A DNA stretch of 64,000 bases from assembly GCA_002343395.1 (NCBI GenBank), contig DDSN01000143.1, positions 5,583-69,582 of the forward strand, written 5' to 3'. This document shows positions 55,499-63,874 of this stretch, piece after piece. Within the stretch, counting starts at the first letter, position 1, and the number at the start of each line of letters is the position of its first letter. Origin of the DNA: Hyphomonadaceae bacterium UBA2389. GTDB taxonomy: Bacteria; Pseudomonadota; Alphaproteobacteria; Caulobacterales; Aquidulcibacteraceae. The position numbers were made by a program, and so were the translations under genes. The notes beneath the pieces are model-generated. The model did no database searches. It saw only the letters and a list, made by a program, of their open reading frames with translations, and had not been told where the DNA came from.

Positions 55499-56329
55499 TC
55501 AAGCAGTTGCTGATACAATCCAGCAGGCCGCCGCAAGCCGCACCGCGCCATCCCGATAGAGCGGCTCCAAGTGCTCAATCAACCGCGCCTTCGCCATAGC
55601 TGGGTCGAGACCTTGCTCCGCGAGCGCGCGAGCGCACGGACCGATGTGCAACAAGAAGTCAGCGATTTTCGGCAGGTCGCCCTCGCCACCCACCGGGATG
55701 TGATCATCCCAACGTGCAATCTCGATGTCACGCCAACCAGCGCCGGACAGAATGCGCTCCACTTTTTTGGGGTCGGCGAATGCAAACGGCCCCGGAGCAT
55801 CCGCATCAGGCGGAACTGGCGGCGTTCCAAGCATCGGCGCAAGCGCGATCATTGGCGCGGTCGCCCAGTCGTTCTCCGTAACTGTGCGCCAACATGCGAA
55901 CACCAACCGCCCCGCCGGCCGCAACAATGAACGAATGTTTGCGAACGCAGCTTCAGGCGCTTCAAAAAACATTACGCCGAAGCGCGAGAAGGCGGCGTCA
56001 AACGCGACGTCGGCCGAAAAATGCGTCGCGTCGGCCTCGACAAACTCCGCCGCACCGCTCGCCCGCATGCGCGCCACAGCTAAGAGCGGCGGTGAGAGAT
56101 CTACCCCTAGGACCGATCCGCTCGCACCCACACGACGCGCGATCTCAAGGCTGGTGGCGCCCGCGCCGCAACCGATATCCAGCACGCGGTCGCCCGCTTT
56201 GAAGCCCGCGCGCAGCAGCGCGGCTTGCGCGACGCCTGCCAGCATGGCGTCAATCTGGACAGCGTGCGCCGCCCACTCGCCGCCAACCTTCCCGGACCAA
56301 TATTCTTTTTGCGTCGGCGTTTCGGCCAT
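55499..56329 (-). CDS. Class I SAM-dependent methyltransferase
   Basis: This 276-residue methyltransferase has motif I VLDIGCGAGATSLEIARRVG (about 49-68), post-I LGVDLSPPLL, motif II FDAAFSRFGVMFF and motif III LLRPAGRLVFACW. A Trp-rich N-terminus (EYWSGKVGGEWAAHA) resembles UbiE/COQ5-like small-molecule methyltransferases. The substrate is unknown. It lies 52 bases after the gmk stop on the same strand; a GTGCTTAAGCAC palindrome (56362-56373) sits between the two genes. Confidence 0.86.
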   Translation of the reverse strand: MAETPTQKEYWSGKVGGEWAAHAVQIDAMLAGVAQAALLRAGFKAGDRVLDIGCGAGATSLEIARRVGASGSVLGVDLSPPLLAVARMRASGAAEFVEADATHFSADVAFDAAFSRFGVMFFEAPEAAFANIRSLLRPAGRLVFACWRTVTENDWATAPMIALAPMLGTPPVPPDADAPGPFAFADPKKVERILSGAGWRDIEIARWDDHIPVGGEGDLPKIADFLLHIGPCARALAEQGLDPAMAKARLIEHLEPLYRDGAVRLAAACWIVSATA

Positions 56330-56381
56330 AGACTGCTCCCATCCTCACGCCGCGCCAGCGTGTGCTTAAGCACGCGCTGGT

Positions 56382-57020
56382 TCAAACTCCGCGCTTCAAT
56401 CGCTCCACGTGTAGCTTAAGCCACAATTGCCGCGCCCGCTTCAACCGTTCCGCCGCTAGGATTTGCCTAATCTGGGTGAGCGTCTGTTCCAGGAGCGTAT
56501 TTACAAGGACGTAATCGTATTCTTCCCAATGTGAGATTTCGTCGAGCGAACGCGCCATGCGTTTTTTGATGACCTCGTCGCTGTCCTCATTGCGCGCCCG
56601 CAGGCGCCTGTCCAACTCCGCCATTGAGGGCGGCAGAATGAATATGCCGACGACATCCATGGGCTCGGCGGCGCGCAGCGCGCGCGCGCCTTGCCAATCA
56701 ACATCGAACAACACGTCGCGCCCTTGAATCAGCATCGCCTCAACTGGCGCTCGCGGCGTCCCATAATGGTTCCCGAACACCATCGCATGTTCGAGGAATT
56801 CGCCCTTGTCGGCCATATCCTCGAACTGCTCTTTGCTCATGAATTTGTACTCGCGACCATCGACCTCGCTTGGGCGCGGCGCGCGCGTCGTCGCCGAAAC
56901 CGAAAGCGACATGTTGTCGTCGGCTTCAAGCAGCTTTCGCGCAAGCGTCGATTTGCCCGCCCCAGAGGGGCTGGACAGCACGAACATCAAACCTCGCCGC
57001 GCGACATATTCATTCAACAT
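56382..57020 (-). CDS. gmk: Guanylate kinase
   Basis: This 212-residue enzyme converts GMP to GDP. The P-loop is VLSSPSGAGKSTLARKL (about 14-30), followed by the GMP-binding segment SVSATTRAPRPSEVDGREY and the lid region DSDEVIKKRMARSLDEISH. It overlaps the 3' end of yicC by 11 bases on the same strand, so expression is coupled. A slightly longer N-terminus (MLNEYVARRGLM) is normal for alphaproteobacteria. Confidence 0.96.
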   Translation of the reverse strand: MLNEYVARRGLMFVLSSPSGAGKSTLARKLLEADDNMSLSVSATTRAPRPSEVDGREYKFMSKEQFEDMADKGEFLEHAMVFGNHYGTPRAPVEAMLIQGRDVLFDVDWQGARALRAAEPMDVVGIFILPPSMAELDRRLRARNEDSDEVIKKRMARSLDEISHWEEYDYVLVNTLLEQTLTQIRQILAAERLKRARQLWLKLHVERLKRGV

Positions 57021-57909
57021 TGGCGGCTTGCTCCTTGATCTGATCGACCACGGCTTTGAGATCGAGACCGATGCGCGTCAGCTCCAGGTCTTGCGACTTC
57101 GAACAAAGCGTATTTGCTTCGCGGGTCAATTCCTGACCCAGGAAGTCAAGCCGCCGTCCTGCCGCTTCAGGCGTCGCGAGGAGGATGCGCAATTCGGTCG
57201 TATGCGCGGCCAGTCGTTCGAGTTCTTCCGCAACGTCGGCGCGCATCGCCGCAAGCGCCGCTTCCTGCGCCAAGCGCTGCTGATCGAACACCACATCCGG
57301 CGCAAGCGCGGACAGCCGGGATTTGATACGCTCCAACGCGGCGGTCGGCGCCGCGGCGGCGGTCGCGCGGGCTCGTGCTACCAAACCATCCAGCCGGTCC
57401 GCGGCCTCGCCAAGCACAGTCGCCAGCATGCGTCCTTCGCTGGCACGCGCGGTCGCCAGTCCCTCAAACGCCGTCCCAAGTCCGGCCAACAGCGCCGCCT
57501 CCGCGCGCGCGCGCGCGTCCTCGCCCAAACTCGAATCCTCGCTGACCAGAACACCGCGCAAGCTGAGCATGCCGTCCCAACGCGGCTTCTTGACGTGCCC
57601 GGCTTTGATATGGGGCGCGCCAGCTTCGAGGAGCCGCGCGATCAACGCCGCGTCAACCTCCACAGCGGCCGATGCGCCAGCGTCCCGCGTCAGAGTGAGC
57701 GATGCCTGCAGCGAGCCGCGCTTGAACATCCTCGCCGCGAGCGAGCGCGCCGGTTGCTCCAATCCGTCAAAACCAAGTGGGGTCCGAAGCTTTACGTCGA
57801 GTCCGCGGCCATTGACGCTCTTGGCCTCCCACAGCCAGCGCTGCGCGCCCAGCTCCTCGGAAAGACGCCCTTCCGCTCGGGCAAAGCCAGTCATGCCTGA
57901 AATGGTCAT
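57010..57909 (-). CDS. yicC: YicC family protein (endoribonuclease)
   Basis: This 299-residue protein has the YicC N-terminal signature SGMTGFARAEG and C-terminal DUF1732 sequences (GRRLDFLGQELTREANTLCSKSQD). YicC has more recently been characterised as an endoribonuclease acting on small RNAs; earlier it was a stationary-phase gene of unknown function. The yicC-gmk pair is conserved in bacteria. An alternative start codon lies 15 bases inside. A (CG)8 tract in the middle encodes an Ala/Arg run. Confidence 0.93.
   Translation of the reverse strand: MTISGMTGFARAEGRLSEELGAQRWLWEAKSVNGRGLDVKLRTPLGFDGLEQPARSLAARMFKRGSLQASLTLTRDAGASAAVEVDAALIARLLEAGAPHIKAGHVKKPRWDGMLSLRGVLVSEDSSLGEDARARAEAALLAGLGTAFEGLATARASEGRMLATVLGEAADRLDGLVARARATAAAAPTAALERIKSRLSALAPDVVFDQQRLAQEAALAAMRADVAEELERLAAHTTELRILLATPEAAGRRLDFLGQELTREANTLCSKSQDLELTRIGLDLKAVVDQIKEQAANVE
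57502..57517. repeat. Alternating CG tract (eight CG units) inside yicC
   Basis: Eight consecutive CG dinucleotides fall in the coding sequence and encode alternating Arg and Ala on the minus strand. The reading frame is intact; the tract is a possible slippage or Z-DNA-prone point. Confidence 0.8.
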
Positions 57910-57946
57910 AACCTGGTCGTTTCATTGGCCCGAAAGTTCGTCAAGC

Positions 57947-58819
57947 CTAAGACGGCGGCACAGCCTCCGTGAGAAGCTCGGCGAACGCCTTCGCAAACGT
58001 GTGCGCGTCGCCGGGCCACCGCGCCGAGACATAGTTTCCGTCACGTACAACCCAGGCAGGGGTCGCATCCTCATCGCTGTCGCGCGCAAGACCTGAAGAC
58101 TTCCGCGTGTAGTGCGCGGCGTCCCGAGGCACATCCAGAAAATCAGCGGGCGACCGCAACGCGCGGGCGACTTCATGTTCTACGGAAGCATACCCTGCCG
58201 GCTCGCCGGGGCGCTCGGTGTAGGTGCGGTAGTAGTTGGGGTCCCAGAAGCGCGTGATCCGCGCAATGCCATGCGCCGCGCGCTCAAGGCGCCACGTCAG
58301 AGCCGTGGTCTTGCGTCCGAATAGAACAGACCGCCCTGTACGCGGGTCAATGCTGCGCGCTGCGAGGACCACGCCATGACAGATTGCGCCGACCGGCCGT
58401 GCGGACTGAAAAAATGCGACGACGAGCGCTTGCAGCGTGGCGCTTTCCAAAAAGGCGCGCATTCCGCGCGCGCGATGCCCCCCCGGAAGCAGAAGCCCAT
58501 CGAACGCCCCGACGTCTAAGGCGGCCCAGCGCAAGGGCGCCCCGAAAGCAGGTGAAGCCGCCATGGCGCGATAGGCGCTCCGAGCGTCGGCATTAGCGCC
58601 CAGTATGCGGCCAACCAAGGCGACTGTCTTGAAGCCAGGCGCAAACCCCCAGGGATCGAGGCCCTGGCCGCTCACCATGATATCGTCCGCTGCGCCCGGT
58701 TCGCCTGCGGGGGTGGCGAACACCACCTCGTGGCCCGCCTGCGTCAGAATACGCCACGGGATAGCGGTTTCCGTTGGATCGAAGTCGCGCGCCGGCAGCG
58801 GCATCAGAACCTTTGCCAT
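57947..58819 (-). CDS. DJ-1/PfpI superfamily protein (class I amidotransferase-like)
   Basis: This 290-residue protein has the DJ-1/PfpI fold. The nucleophile elbow is Cys147-His148 in ARPVGAICHGVVLAARS, with DGLLLPGGHRARGMR earlier and a Glu-containing N-terminal strand MAKVLMPLPARDFDPTE. Relatives include glyoxalase III/Hsp31-type enzymes and proteases, and substrates vary widely, so I do not name one. It is about 60 residues longer than PfpI because of a C-terminal extension with RFWDPNYYRTYTERPGEPA. It lies between mltG and yicC on the same strand. Confidence 0.85.
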   Translation of the reverse strand: MAKVLMPLPARDFDPTETAIPWRILTQAGHEVVFATPAGEPGAADDIMVSGQGLDPWGFAPGFKTVALVGRILGANADARSAYRAMAASPAFGAPLRWAALDVGAFDGLLLPGGHRARGMRAFLESATLQALVVAFFQSARPVGAICHGVVLAARSIDPRTGRSVLFGRKTTALTWRLERAAHGIARITRFWDPNYYRTYTERPGEPAGYASVEHEVARALRSPADFLDVPRDAAHYTRKSSGLARDSDEDATPAWVVRDGNYVSARWPGDAHTFAKAFAELLTEAVPPS

Positions 58820-58862
58820 TGGGACTCAATCTCCGTGCCGAACGCCCGCCTGAATCGGACAC

Positions 58863-59921
58863 TCAGTTGGCCCGTTCTTCCGCCAACCTTTGCGCTTCGA
58901 TTTGCCGCCAGCGCGCGACGGCCGCGTTGTGCTCGGCGATAGTCGCTGTGAATACGTGCCCGCCGCTGCCGTCCGCCACGAAGAAAAGCGCGTCGCTTTC
59001 CGCGGGATTGGCGACAGCCTCCATCGCCGCGCGTCCTGGGTTGGCGATCGGCGTCGGCGGCAAACCATCGATGCGATAGGTATTGTAGCCGGTGTCGAGC
59101 GCAATTTCGCTTTGGCGTATGGTGCGACGCTGGCCCTGGGCGTTCACCAGCCGGCCATCAACACATCGATCCGGATGCCGTTTGCAGACGCCGTAGATGA
59201 TCGTGGAATCCATCTCCAAGCGCATAGGGCGGCGCAGCCGATTCATAATCACCGCCGCAACGAGCGGCCGTTCGCGCGCGACGCCAGTTTCGCGCTCCAC
59301 GATCGACGCCAGATTGACCAGTTCCTCGGGCGAACGCACCGGCGTACCCGGCCTCCGGCCCGCCCAAATTTCCGCCAGCGCTTCGTCGTGAGCCGCGCGC
59401 ATCTGACCAAGAAGCGCTTCGCGCGTCATGCCGCGCTGCACATGATAGGTCTCAGGAAGAACCGACCCTTCCGGCGGCGCCTCGGGCATCTCGCCCGTGA
59501 GCACGTCGCTCTCTTCAAGCACGCGCATTACGCCCGCGATCGTTATACCTTCCGGGAAGGTGATCGCGTGCTGAAGCGCTTCGCCGCTCGCCATCATCTC
59601 AACGATTTGGCGTACAGACGCGCGCGCTGGGATCCGGTACTCTCCAGCCTGCAGAGATGCGCCCCCCGCGTAGAGCCGGTTCGCCAGGCGAAACAGCAGG
59701 GCATTGCTGATGAGACCTTGAGCTTCAAGGTCGCTCGCGATCGACGCGCCGGTCGCGCCTCGCTCAACAATAAAAGTCGTGTCCTCAACCTTCGGACCAG
59801 CGCGCCCGACCGCGCTTGAAAAGAACGCAAAAGCGAAAATTGCCGCCGCGCCCGCCGCCACGGAAAGCCAAAGCAGAAACGAGAGCGCCCCTCCGTTTCG
59901 CCGACGCGCCGATTTCGCCAT
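58863..59921 (-). CDS. mltG: Endolytic murein transglycosylase MltG
   Basis: This 352-residue membrane protein cuts nascent glycan strands and sets their length. It has an N-terminal span (about 14-36), a LysM-like region (TTFIVERGATGASIASDLEA) and the YceG domain. The catalytic Glu is in LASIVERETGVARERPLVAAV (Glu209). Its start codon overlaps the fabF stop by one base (TAATG). The fabF-mltG junction is a common gene order in proteobacteria. Confidence 0.95.
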   Translation of the reverse strand: MAKSARRRNGGALSFLLWLSVAAGAAAIFAFAFFSSAVGRAGPKVEDTTFIVERGATGASIASDLEAQGLISNALLFRLANRLYAGGASLQAGEYRIPARASVRQIVEMMASGEALQHAITFPEGITIAGVMRVLEESDVLTGEMPEAPPEGSVLPETYHVQRGMTREALLGQMRAAHDEALAEIWAGRRPGTPVRSPEELVNLASIVERETGVARERPLVAAVIMNRLRRPMRLEMDSTIIYGVCKRHPDRCVDGRLVNAQGQRRTIRQSEIALDTGYNTYRIDGLPPTPIANPGRAAMEAVANPAESDALFFVADGSGGHVFTATIAEHNAAVARWRQIEAQRLAEERAN

Positions 59922-61201
59922 TACTCCACCGCTGTCAGGACAACAGCGGCGTTGGTGCCGCCGAAACCGAATGAATTCGACATCGCCGCTTTCACGCGCC
60001 GTTTCTTGGCGGTCAGCGGCGTCAAATCTATGGCGGTTTCGACGGAGGGATTCTCTAAATTCAGGGTCGGGGGGATGACGCCGTCACGGATCGCGAGCGC
60101 GCAAAAAATCGCTTCAACCGCGCCGGCGGCGCCCAGCAGATGCCCGATCGCGGACTTCGTCGACGAGAGCGAGACATTGGCCGCGGAGGCTCCAAAAAGG
60201 CGCTCAACCGCACGCAGCTCTATTTCGTCGCCGAGCGGCGTGGAGGTGCCGTGCGCATTGATATAGTCGACGTCGGCAGGCGTAAGGCCCGCGTTCTTCA
60301 GCGCCGCGCTCATTGCACGGAAACCGCCATCGCCGTCCTCGGCGGGCGCCGTGATGTGATAGGCGTCGCCTGAAAGGCCGTAACCCTTCACTTCGGCGTA
60401 GATCTTCGCGCCACGCGCTTTGGCGTGTTCGTATTCCTCCAGGACAACGACGCCCGCGCCTTCGCCCATGACAAAGCCGTCGCGATCCTTATCATAGGGC
60501 CGCGAAGCGCGTTCAGGCGCGTCATTGAACCCGGTCGACATCGCACGCGCCGCGCAGAATCCCGCCATGCCGATGCGGCAGATCGATGCCTCCGCGCCAC
60601 CCGCCACCATCACGTCAGCGTCGCCATACATAATGAGCCGCGCCGCATCGCCCACAGCGTGCGCTCCCGTCGCGCACGCTGTCACGACAGCGTGGTTAGG
60701 GCCCTTTAGTCCATAGCGAATGGAAACCTGTCCCGAGACGAGATTGATCAGGGCGCCGGGGATGAAGAAAGGACTGATCTTGCGCGGGCCTTCCCGGTCC
60801 AAGAGAAGGGAATTCGCCTCAATGGAATTGAGCCCGCCGATGCCTGAACCGATGAGAACGCCGGCTCGGCACTTTTGCTCTTCCGTCTCGGGTCGATAGC
60901 CGGAGTCGGCCATTGCCTCGTCAGCAGCGGCCATGCCAAGCACAATGAATTCGTCAACGCGGCGTTGCTCCTTGGGAGACATCGCTTTCGCTGGATCGAA
61001 AGCATGCGGATCGCCCGAACCGCCCCCGCGCCCGTCGATGCGCGGCACGATACAGGCGATCTGACAAGGCAGATCGTCGACCTTGATGTGCTCTATGCGC
61101 TTGGCGCCGGAGCGGCCCGCTAGGAGCCGCTCCCACGTCGCTTCACGCCCCGCCGCCAGCGGCGTGACCAGTCCGATTCCGGTGATAACGACGCGCCTCA
61201 T
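59921..61201 (-). CDS. fabF: Beta-ketoacyl-ACP synthase II
   Basis: This 426-residue enzyme elongates fatty acids by condensing malonyl-ACP with acyl-ACP. The catalytic triad is Cys176 in AVVTACATGAH, His in NAHGTSTPLGDEIE, and His in AIGHLLGAAGAVEA. The protein is intact and typical in length; SIRYGLKGPNH and SFGFGGTNAAVVL are also present. It follows acpP by 15 bases in the same direction. It belongs to the fabD-fabG-acpP-fabF cluster. Confidence 0.97.
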   Translation of the reverse strand: MRRVVITGIGLVTPLAAGREATWERLLAGRSGAKRIEHIKVDDLPCQIACIVPRIDGRGGGSGDPHAFDPAKAMSPKEQRRVDEFIVLGMAAADEAMADSGYRPETEEQKCRAGVLIGSGIGGLNSIEANSLLLDREGPRKISPFFIPGALINLVSGQVSIRYGLKGPNHAVVTACATGAHAVGDAARLIMYGDADVMVAGGAEASICRIGMAGFCAARAMSTGFNDAPERASRPYDKDRDGFVMGEGAGVVVLEEYEHAKARGAKIYAEVKGYGLSGDAYHITAPAEDGDGGFRAMSAALKNAGLTPADVDYINAHGTSTPLGDEIELRAVERLFGASAANVSLSSTKSAIGHLLGAAGAVEAIFCALAIRDGVIPPTLNLENPSVETAIDLTPLTAKKRRVKAAMSNSFGFGGTNAAVVLTAVE

Positions 61202-61216
61202 GTGCGCGGACAGGGC

Positions 61217-61453
61217 TTAGCCCTGCTTCTCCGTGATAAACTTCACGGCATCGCCGACGGTTTGGATGTGCTCGGCGGCGTCATCGGGAATTTCGATGCC
61301 GAATTTCTCTTCGAATTCCATAACCAGTTCGACGTTGTCCAAGCTATCCGCGCCGAGGTCATCGATAAAACTGGCTTTCTCCGTCACCTTCTCAGGGGCG
61401 ACTTCGAGCTTCTCCACAACGATCGCCTTTACGCGCTCAAACACGTCTGACAT
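61217..61453 (-). CDS. acpP: Acyl carrier protein
   Basis: This 78-residue acidic protein carries growing acyl chains on 4'-phosphopantetheine attached to Ser37 in [19 protein letters not shown]. The open frame extends upstream to 61489, but the ATG at 61453 ([12 protein letters not shown]) gives the standard ACP. The 133 bases up to fabG contain no gene and presumably hold an acpP promoter, which I could not place. acpP is often transcribed on its own at high level as well as within the fab cluster. Confidence 0.97.
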   Translation of the reverse strand: MSDVFERVKAIVVEKLEVAPEKVTEKASFIDDLGADSLDNVELVMEFEEKFGIEIPDDAAEHIQTVGDAVKFITEKQG

Positions 61454-61586
61454 GCACGCCTCGCACAGTGCTGTAACAAAAATGGCCACCCGACACAGCC
61501 GCCGGGGGCGTTAGTGAGCGGCCTTTTGACCACAGGCACGGCCCGGCGCAAGCTTTTTTCTGCCTTCGCCCCCGCCCCAGGCCGCC

Positions 61587-62330
61587 TCATATCATGGCCA
61601 TGCCGCCATTTACGTGCAAGGTTTGCCCTGTGACGTAAGCAGCCTCCTCGCTGGCGAGATACACGGCGGCGGCAGCCACGTCGCTTCCCTCACCCAGGCG
61701 TGCAGCAGGAATTTTGCCCAGCATGGCGGACTTCTGCGCCTCGCTGAGCACATCCGTCATGGGCGAAGAGATGAAGCCCGGGGCGATGCAGTTCGCAGTG
61801 ACGTTGCGGCTGGCGACCTCGGCGGCCAAGGATTTCGTGAACCCGATCATGCCCGCCTTCGACGCGCAATAATTCGCCTGACCGGGGTTTCCCATCACTC
61901 CCACAACCGAGGTGATGCCGATAATGCGGCCCCAGCGGTTTTTCATCATCGTTTTCAGCGCCGCGCGCGACAACCGAAAATAGCTCTCAAGATTGACGCG
62001 AAGGACGCTCTGAAAATCCTCGTCCTTCATGCGCAGCAACAATCCATCCTTGGTGATGCCAGCGTTGGCGACGAGGATGTCGAGTCTGCCGCCCAGGGCT
62101 GCCTCCGCCTGCCCGACGAGCGCATCCACGGCGGCGCCATCCGACAGGTTGCAGGGCGTTATGGGGTGATCTCCGCCCATCTCCGCACGCGTCGCCTCAA
62201 GCGCCTCGACACGGGTGCCGGAGAGCGCCACGCGCGCGCCCTGGCGCGCCAACGCCTTGGCGATGGCGCTGCCGATGCCGCCGGAGGCGCCGGTCACCAA
62301 CGCGGTTTTGCCAGAGAGATCGAACATCAT
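61587..62330 (-). CDS. fabG: 3-oxoacyl-ACP reductase
   Basis: This 247-residue short-chain dehydrogenase performs the NADPH-dependent reduction in each elongation cycle. The NADP site is ALVTGASGGIGSAIAKALA, the NAG motif is ILVANAGITKDGLLLRMKD, and the catalytic Ser, Tyr and Lys lie in GITSVVGVMGNPGQANYCASK. Length is typical. Two consecutive Met codons (62330, 62327) are possible starts. It begins nine bases after the fabD stop. Confidence 0.97.
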   Translation of the reverse strand: MMFDLSGKTALVTGASGGIGSAIAKALARQGARVALSGTRVEALEATRAEMGGDHPITPCNLSDGAAVDALVGQAEAALGGRLDILVANAGITKDGLLLRMKDEDFQSVLRVNLESYFRLSRAALKTMMKNRWGRIIGITSVVGVMGNPGQANYCASKAGMIGFTKSLAAEVASRNVTANCIAPGFISSPMTDVLSEAQKSAMLGKIPAARLGEGSDVAAAAVYLASEEAAYVTGQTLHVNGGMAMI

Positions 62331-62339
62331 CTGCCTCCC

Positions 62340-63281
62340 TTAGAGCGAGTTCGCGAACGCTTCCAGGTCCGACGGCTCATTCAACGCCAACGCCTCTGCA
62401 TCCGGCGCGTTGCGTTTGACCATGCCCGAGAGCTGCTTGCCGGCGCCGACCTCCACGAAGCGCCTCACGCCGCCGTCGGCCGCCATCCATTCAACGCTCT
62501 CACGCCAACGCACGCGTCCTGTCACCTGCTCCACAAGCAAGCGTCTCATCGTTGAAGGTTCTTGAACAGGACGCGCCGTGACATTCGCCACCAAAGGAAC
62601 GGCAAACGGCGCAATCTCCGTCGAACTCAGCGCCTCGGCCATTGCCTCAGCGGCAGGCTGCATCAGCAGCGAGTGGAAGGGCGCCGACACGTTCAATGGA
62701 ATGGCGCGCGCGCCTCTCTCCTTCGCATAGGCGAGCGCTGCGTCAATCCCAGCCCTTGAGCCAGAAATGACGACGTTTCCTATGTTGTTGTCGTTCGCGA
62801 CGACGCAAATCCCGGCCTCAGCCCCTTTGGATGCAATTTCCTCGGCAAGCGCCACGTCCACCTTGCCGATCAGCGCCGCCATCGCGCCACCGCCGATAGG
62901 AACGGCAGTCTGCATGGCGTTGCCGCGCCTGCGCAGCAACTTCGCGGAATCCGGGAGCGATAGAGCGCCCACCGACGCCAGCGCTGAATATTCGCCCAGA
63001 GAGTGCCCTGCAACAAAGGCGGCCGTGCCGACAGTCACGCCAAACTCCCGCTCGAGCGCGCGCATGACCGCAAGGCTCACCGCCATCAAGGCGGGTTGAG
63101 CGTTCGCCGTCAGGGTGAGTTCATCCGCCGAGCCCTCAAAAATCACGCGAGAGAGCCTTTCCCCAAGCGCCTCGTCCACCTCCTGAAACACCTCTCGGCT
63201 CGCGCCGAACGCCTCGAAAAGCCCCTTGCCCATTCCGGGGGACTGACTGCCTTGGCCGGGAAAAATGAAGGCGATGCTCAT
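62340..63281 (-). CDS. fabD: Malonyl-CoA:ACP transacylase
   Basis: This 313-residue enzyme loads malonate on ACP. The nucleophile Ser94 lies in the GHSLGEYSAL elbow, with IAFIFPGQGSQSPGMGKGL at the N-terminus and the His in SAPFHSLLMQPAAEAM. It heads the fabD-fabG-acpP-fabF-mltG run on the minus strand and is divergent from rpsF across about 187 bases. Confidence 0.97.
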   Translation of the reverse strand: MSIAFIFPGQGSQSPGMGKGLFEAFGASREVFQEVDEALGERLSRVIFEGSADELTLTANAQPALMAVSLAVMRALEREFGVTVGTAAFVAGHSLGEYSALASVGALSLPDSAKLLRRRGNAMQTAVPIGGGAMAALIGKVDVALAEEIASKGAEAGICVVANDNNIGNVVISGSRAGIDAALAYAKERGARAIPLNVSAPFHSLLMQPAAEAMAEALSSTEIAPFAVPLVANVTARPVQEPSTMRRLLVEQVTGRVRWRESVEWMAADGGVRRFVEVGAGKQLSGMVKRNAPDAEALALNEPSDLEAFANSL

Positions 63282-63331
63282 AAGGCGCGGGGTAGACTAA
63301 GCCCAGGAGCGGAACAAGGGCGGTTCAGACC

Positions 63332-63360
63332 TTGCATTCGCGGCTGACTTCGCCTAGGTC
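63332..63360 (+). promoter_or_regulatory. Candidate rpsF operon promoter
   Basis: TTGCAT at 63332-63337 and TAGGTC at 63355-63360 are spaced by 17 bases. The extended -10 (CCTAGGTC) resembles the Caulobacter housekeeping form. Transcription would give a leader of about 100 bases before rpsF. Confidence 0.45.
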
Positions 63361-63378
63361 CGCGCCTTCGCGATCCGC

Positions 63379-63408
63379 GGCCCCGGGGGCATCCGCCGCC
63401 CGGGGTCC
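63379..63408 (+). promoter_or_regulatory. GC-rich hairpin in the rpsF leader, possible S6:S18 binding element
   Basis: A long stem is formed by GGCCCCGGG and CCCGGGGTCC. It continues as GGC/GCC around an ATCC loop, with a G bulge and a U wobble or bulge. Bacterial rpsF leaders often carry a hairpin bound by the S6:S18 complex to regulate the operon. Position fits; the detailed CCG-containing motif was not verified. Confidence 0.4.
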
Positions 63409-63468
63409 ATCGTTTGGGAGGGACCTTCCCCCAATCCCGAGCGCCGCGGGTCTACAGGAAGAAGAAAG

Positions 63469-63873
63469 ATGCCCTATTACGAACACGTGCTCATCGCACG
63501 TCCTGAAATTTCGCCCCAACAAGTCGATGCGCTCGTCGAAGACATCTCCAAGTCCGTCAGGGAACTCGGGGGCGTCGTTGGCAAGACCGAGTACTGGGGT
63601 TTGCGCAATTTGACCTATCGCATCCGCAAGAACCGCAAGGGTCACTACGCGATGCTGAATCTCGATTGCCCAGCGACAGCGGTGCACGAGTTGGAGCGCC
63701 GGCTCAAAATCAATGAAGACGTGATGCGTTTCAAAACAATTCGCGTTGAGGAATTGGATGACGAGCCCTCGCCGATCCTTGCCCGGCGCGATCGCGAGGA
63801 GCGCCGCCGCGCCCGCCGCGAGGGACGCGAAGGCGACGACATGGGCGGCTACGATATGGGCGAGGAGGAATAA
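63469..63873 (+). CDS. rpsF: 30S ribosomal protein S6
   Basis: This 134-residue protein of the small subunit partners with S18. The S6 fold reads [42 protein letters not shown] and [22 protein letters not shown] charged Arg/Glu-rich C-terminal tail of about 35 residues follows, ending in EEE, an extension usual in alphaproteobacteria. The gene begins an rpsF-rpsR pair. Confidence 0.97.
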   Translation: MPYYEHVLIARPEISPQQVDALVEDISKSVRELGGVVGKTEYWGLRNLTYRIRKNRKGHYAMLNLDCPATAVHELERRLKINEDVMRFKTIRVEELDDEPSPILARRDREERRRARREGREGDDMGGYDMGEEE

Positions 63874-63874
63874 G

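Noticed and set aside
56806..57900. 364-codon open frame on the plus strand over yicC and gmk
   Set aside because: It is antisense to two clear conserved genes, has no family resemblance or ribosome site, and reflects GC-rich codon bias.
61614..62555. 313-codon plus-strand frame over fabG and fabD
   Set aside because: Antisense shadow of two well-defined genes with overlapping coverage and no start signals.
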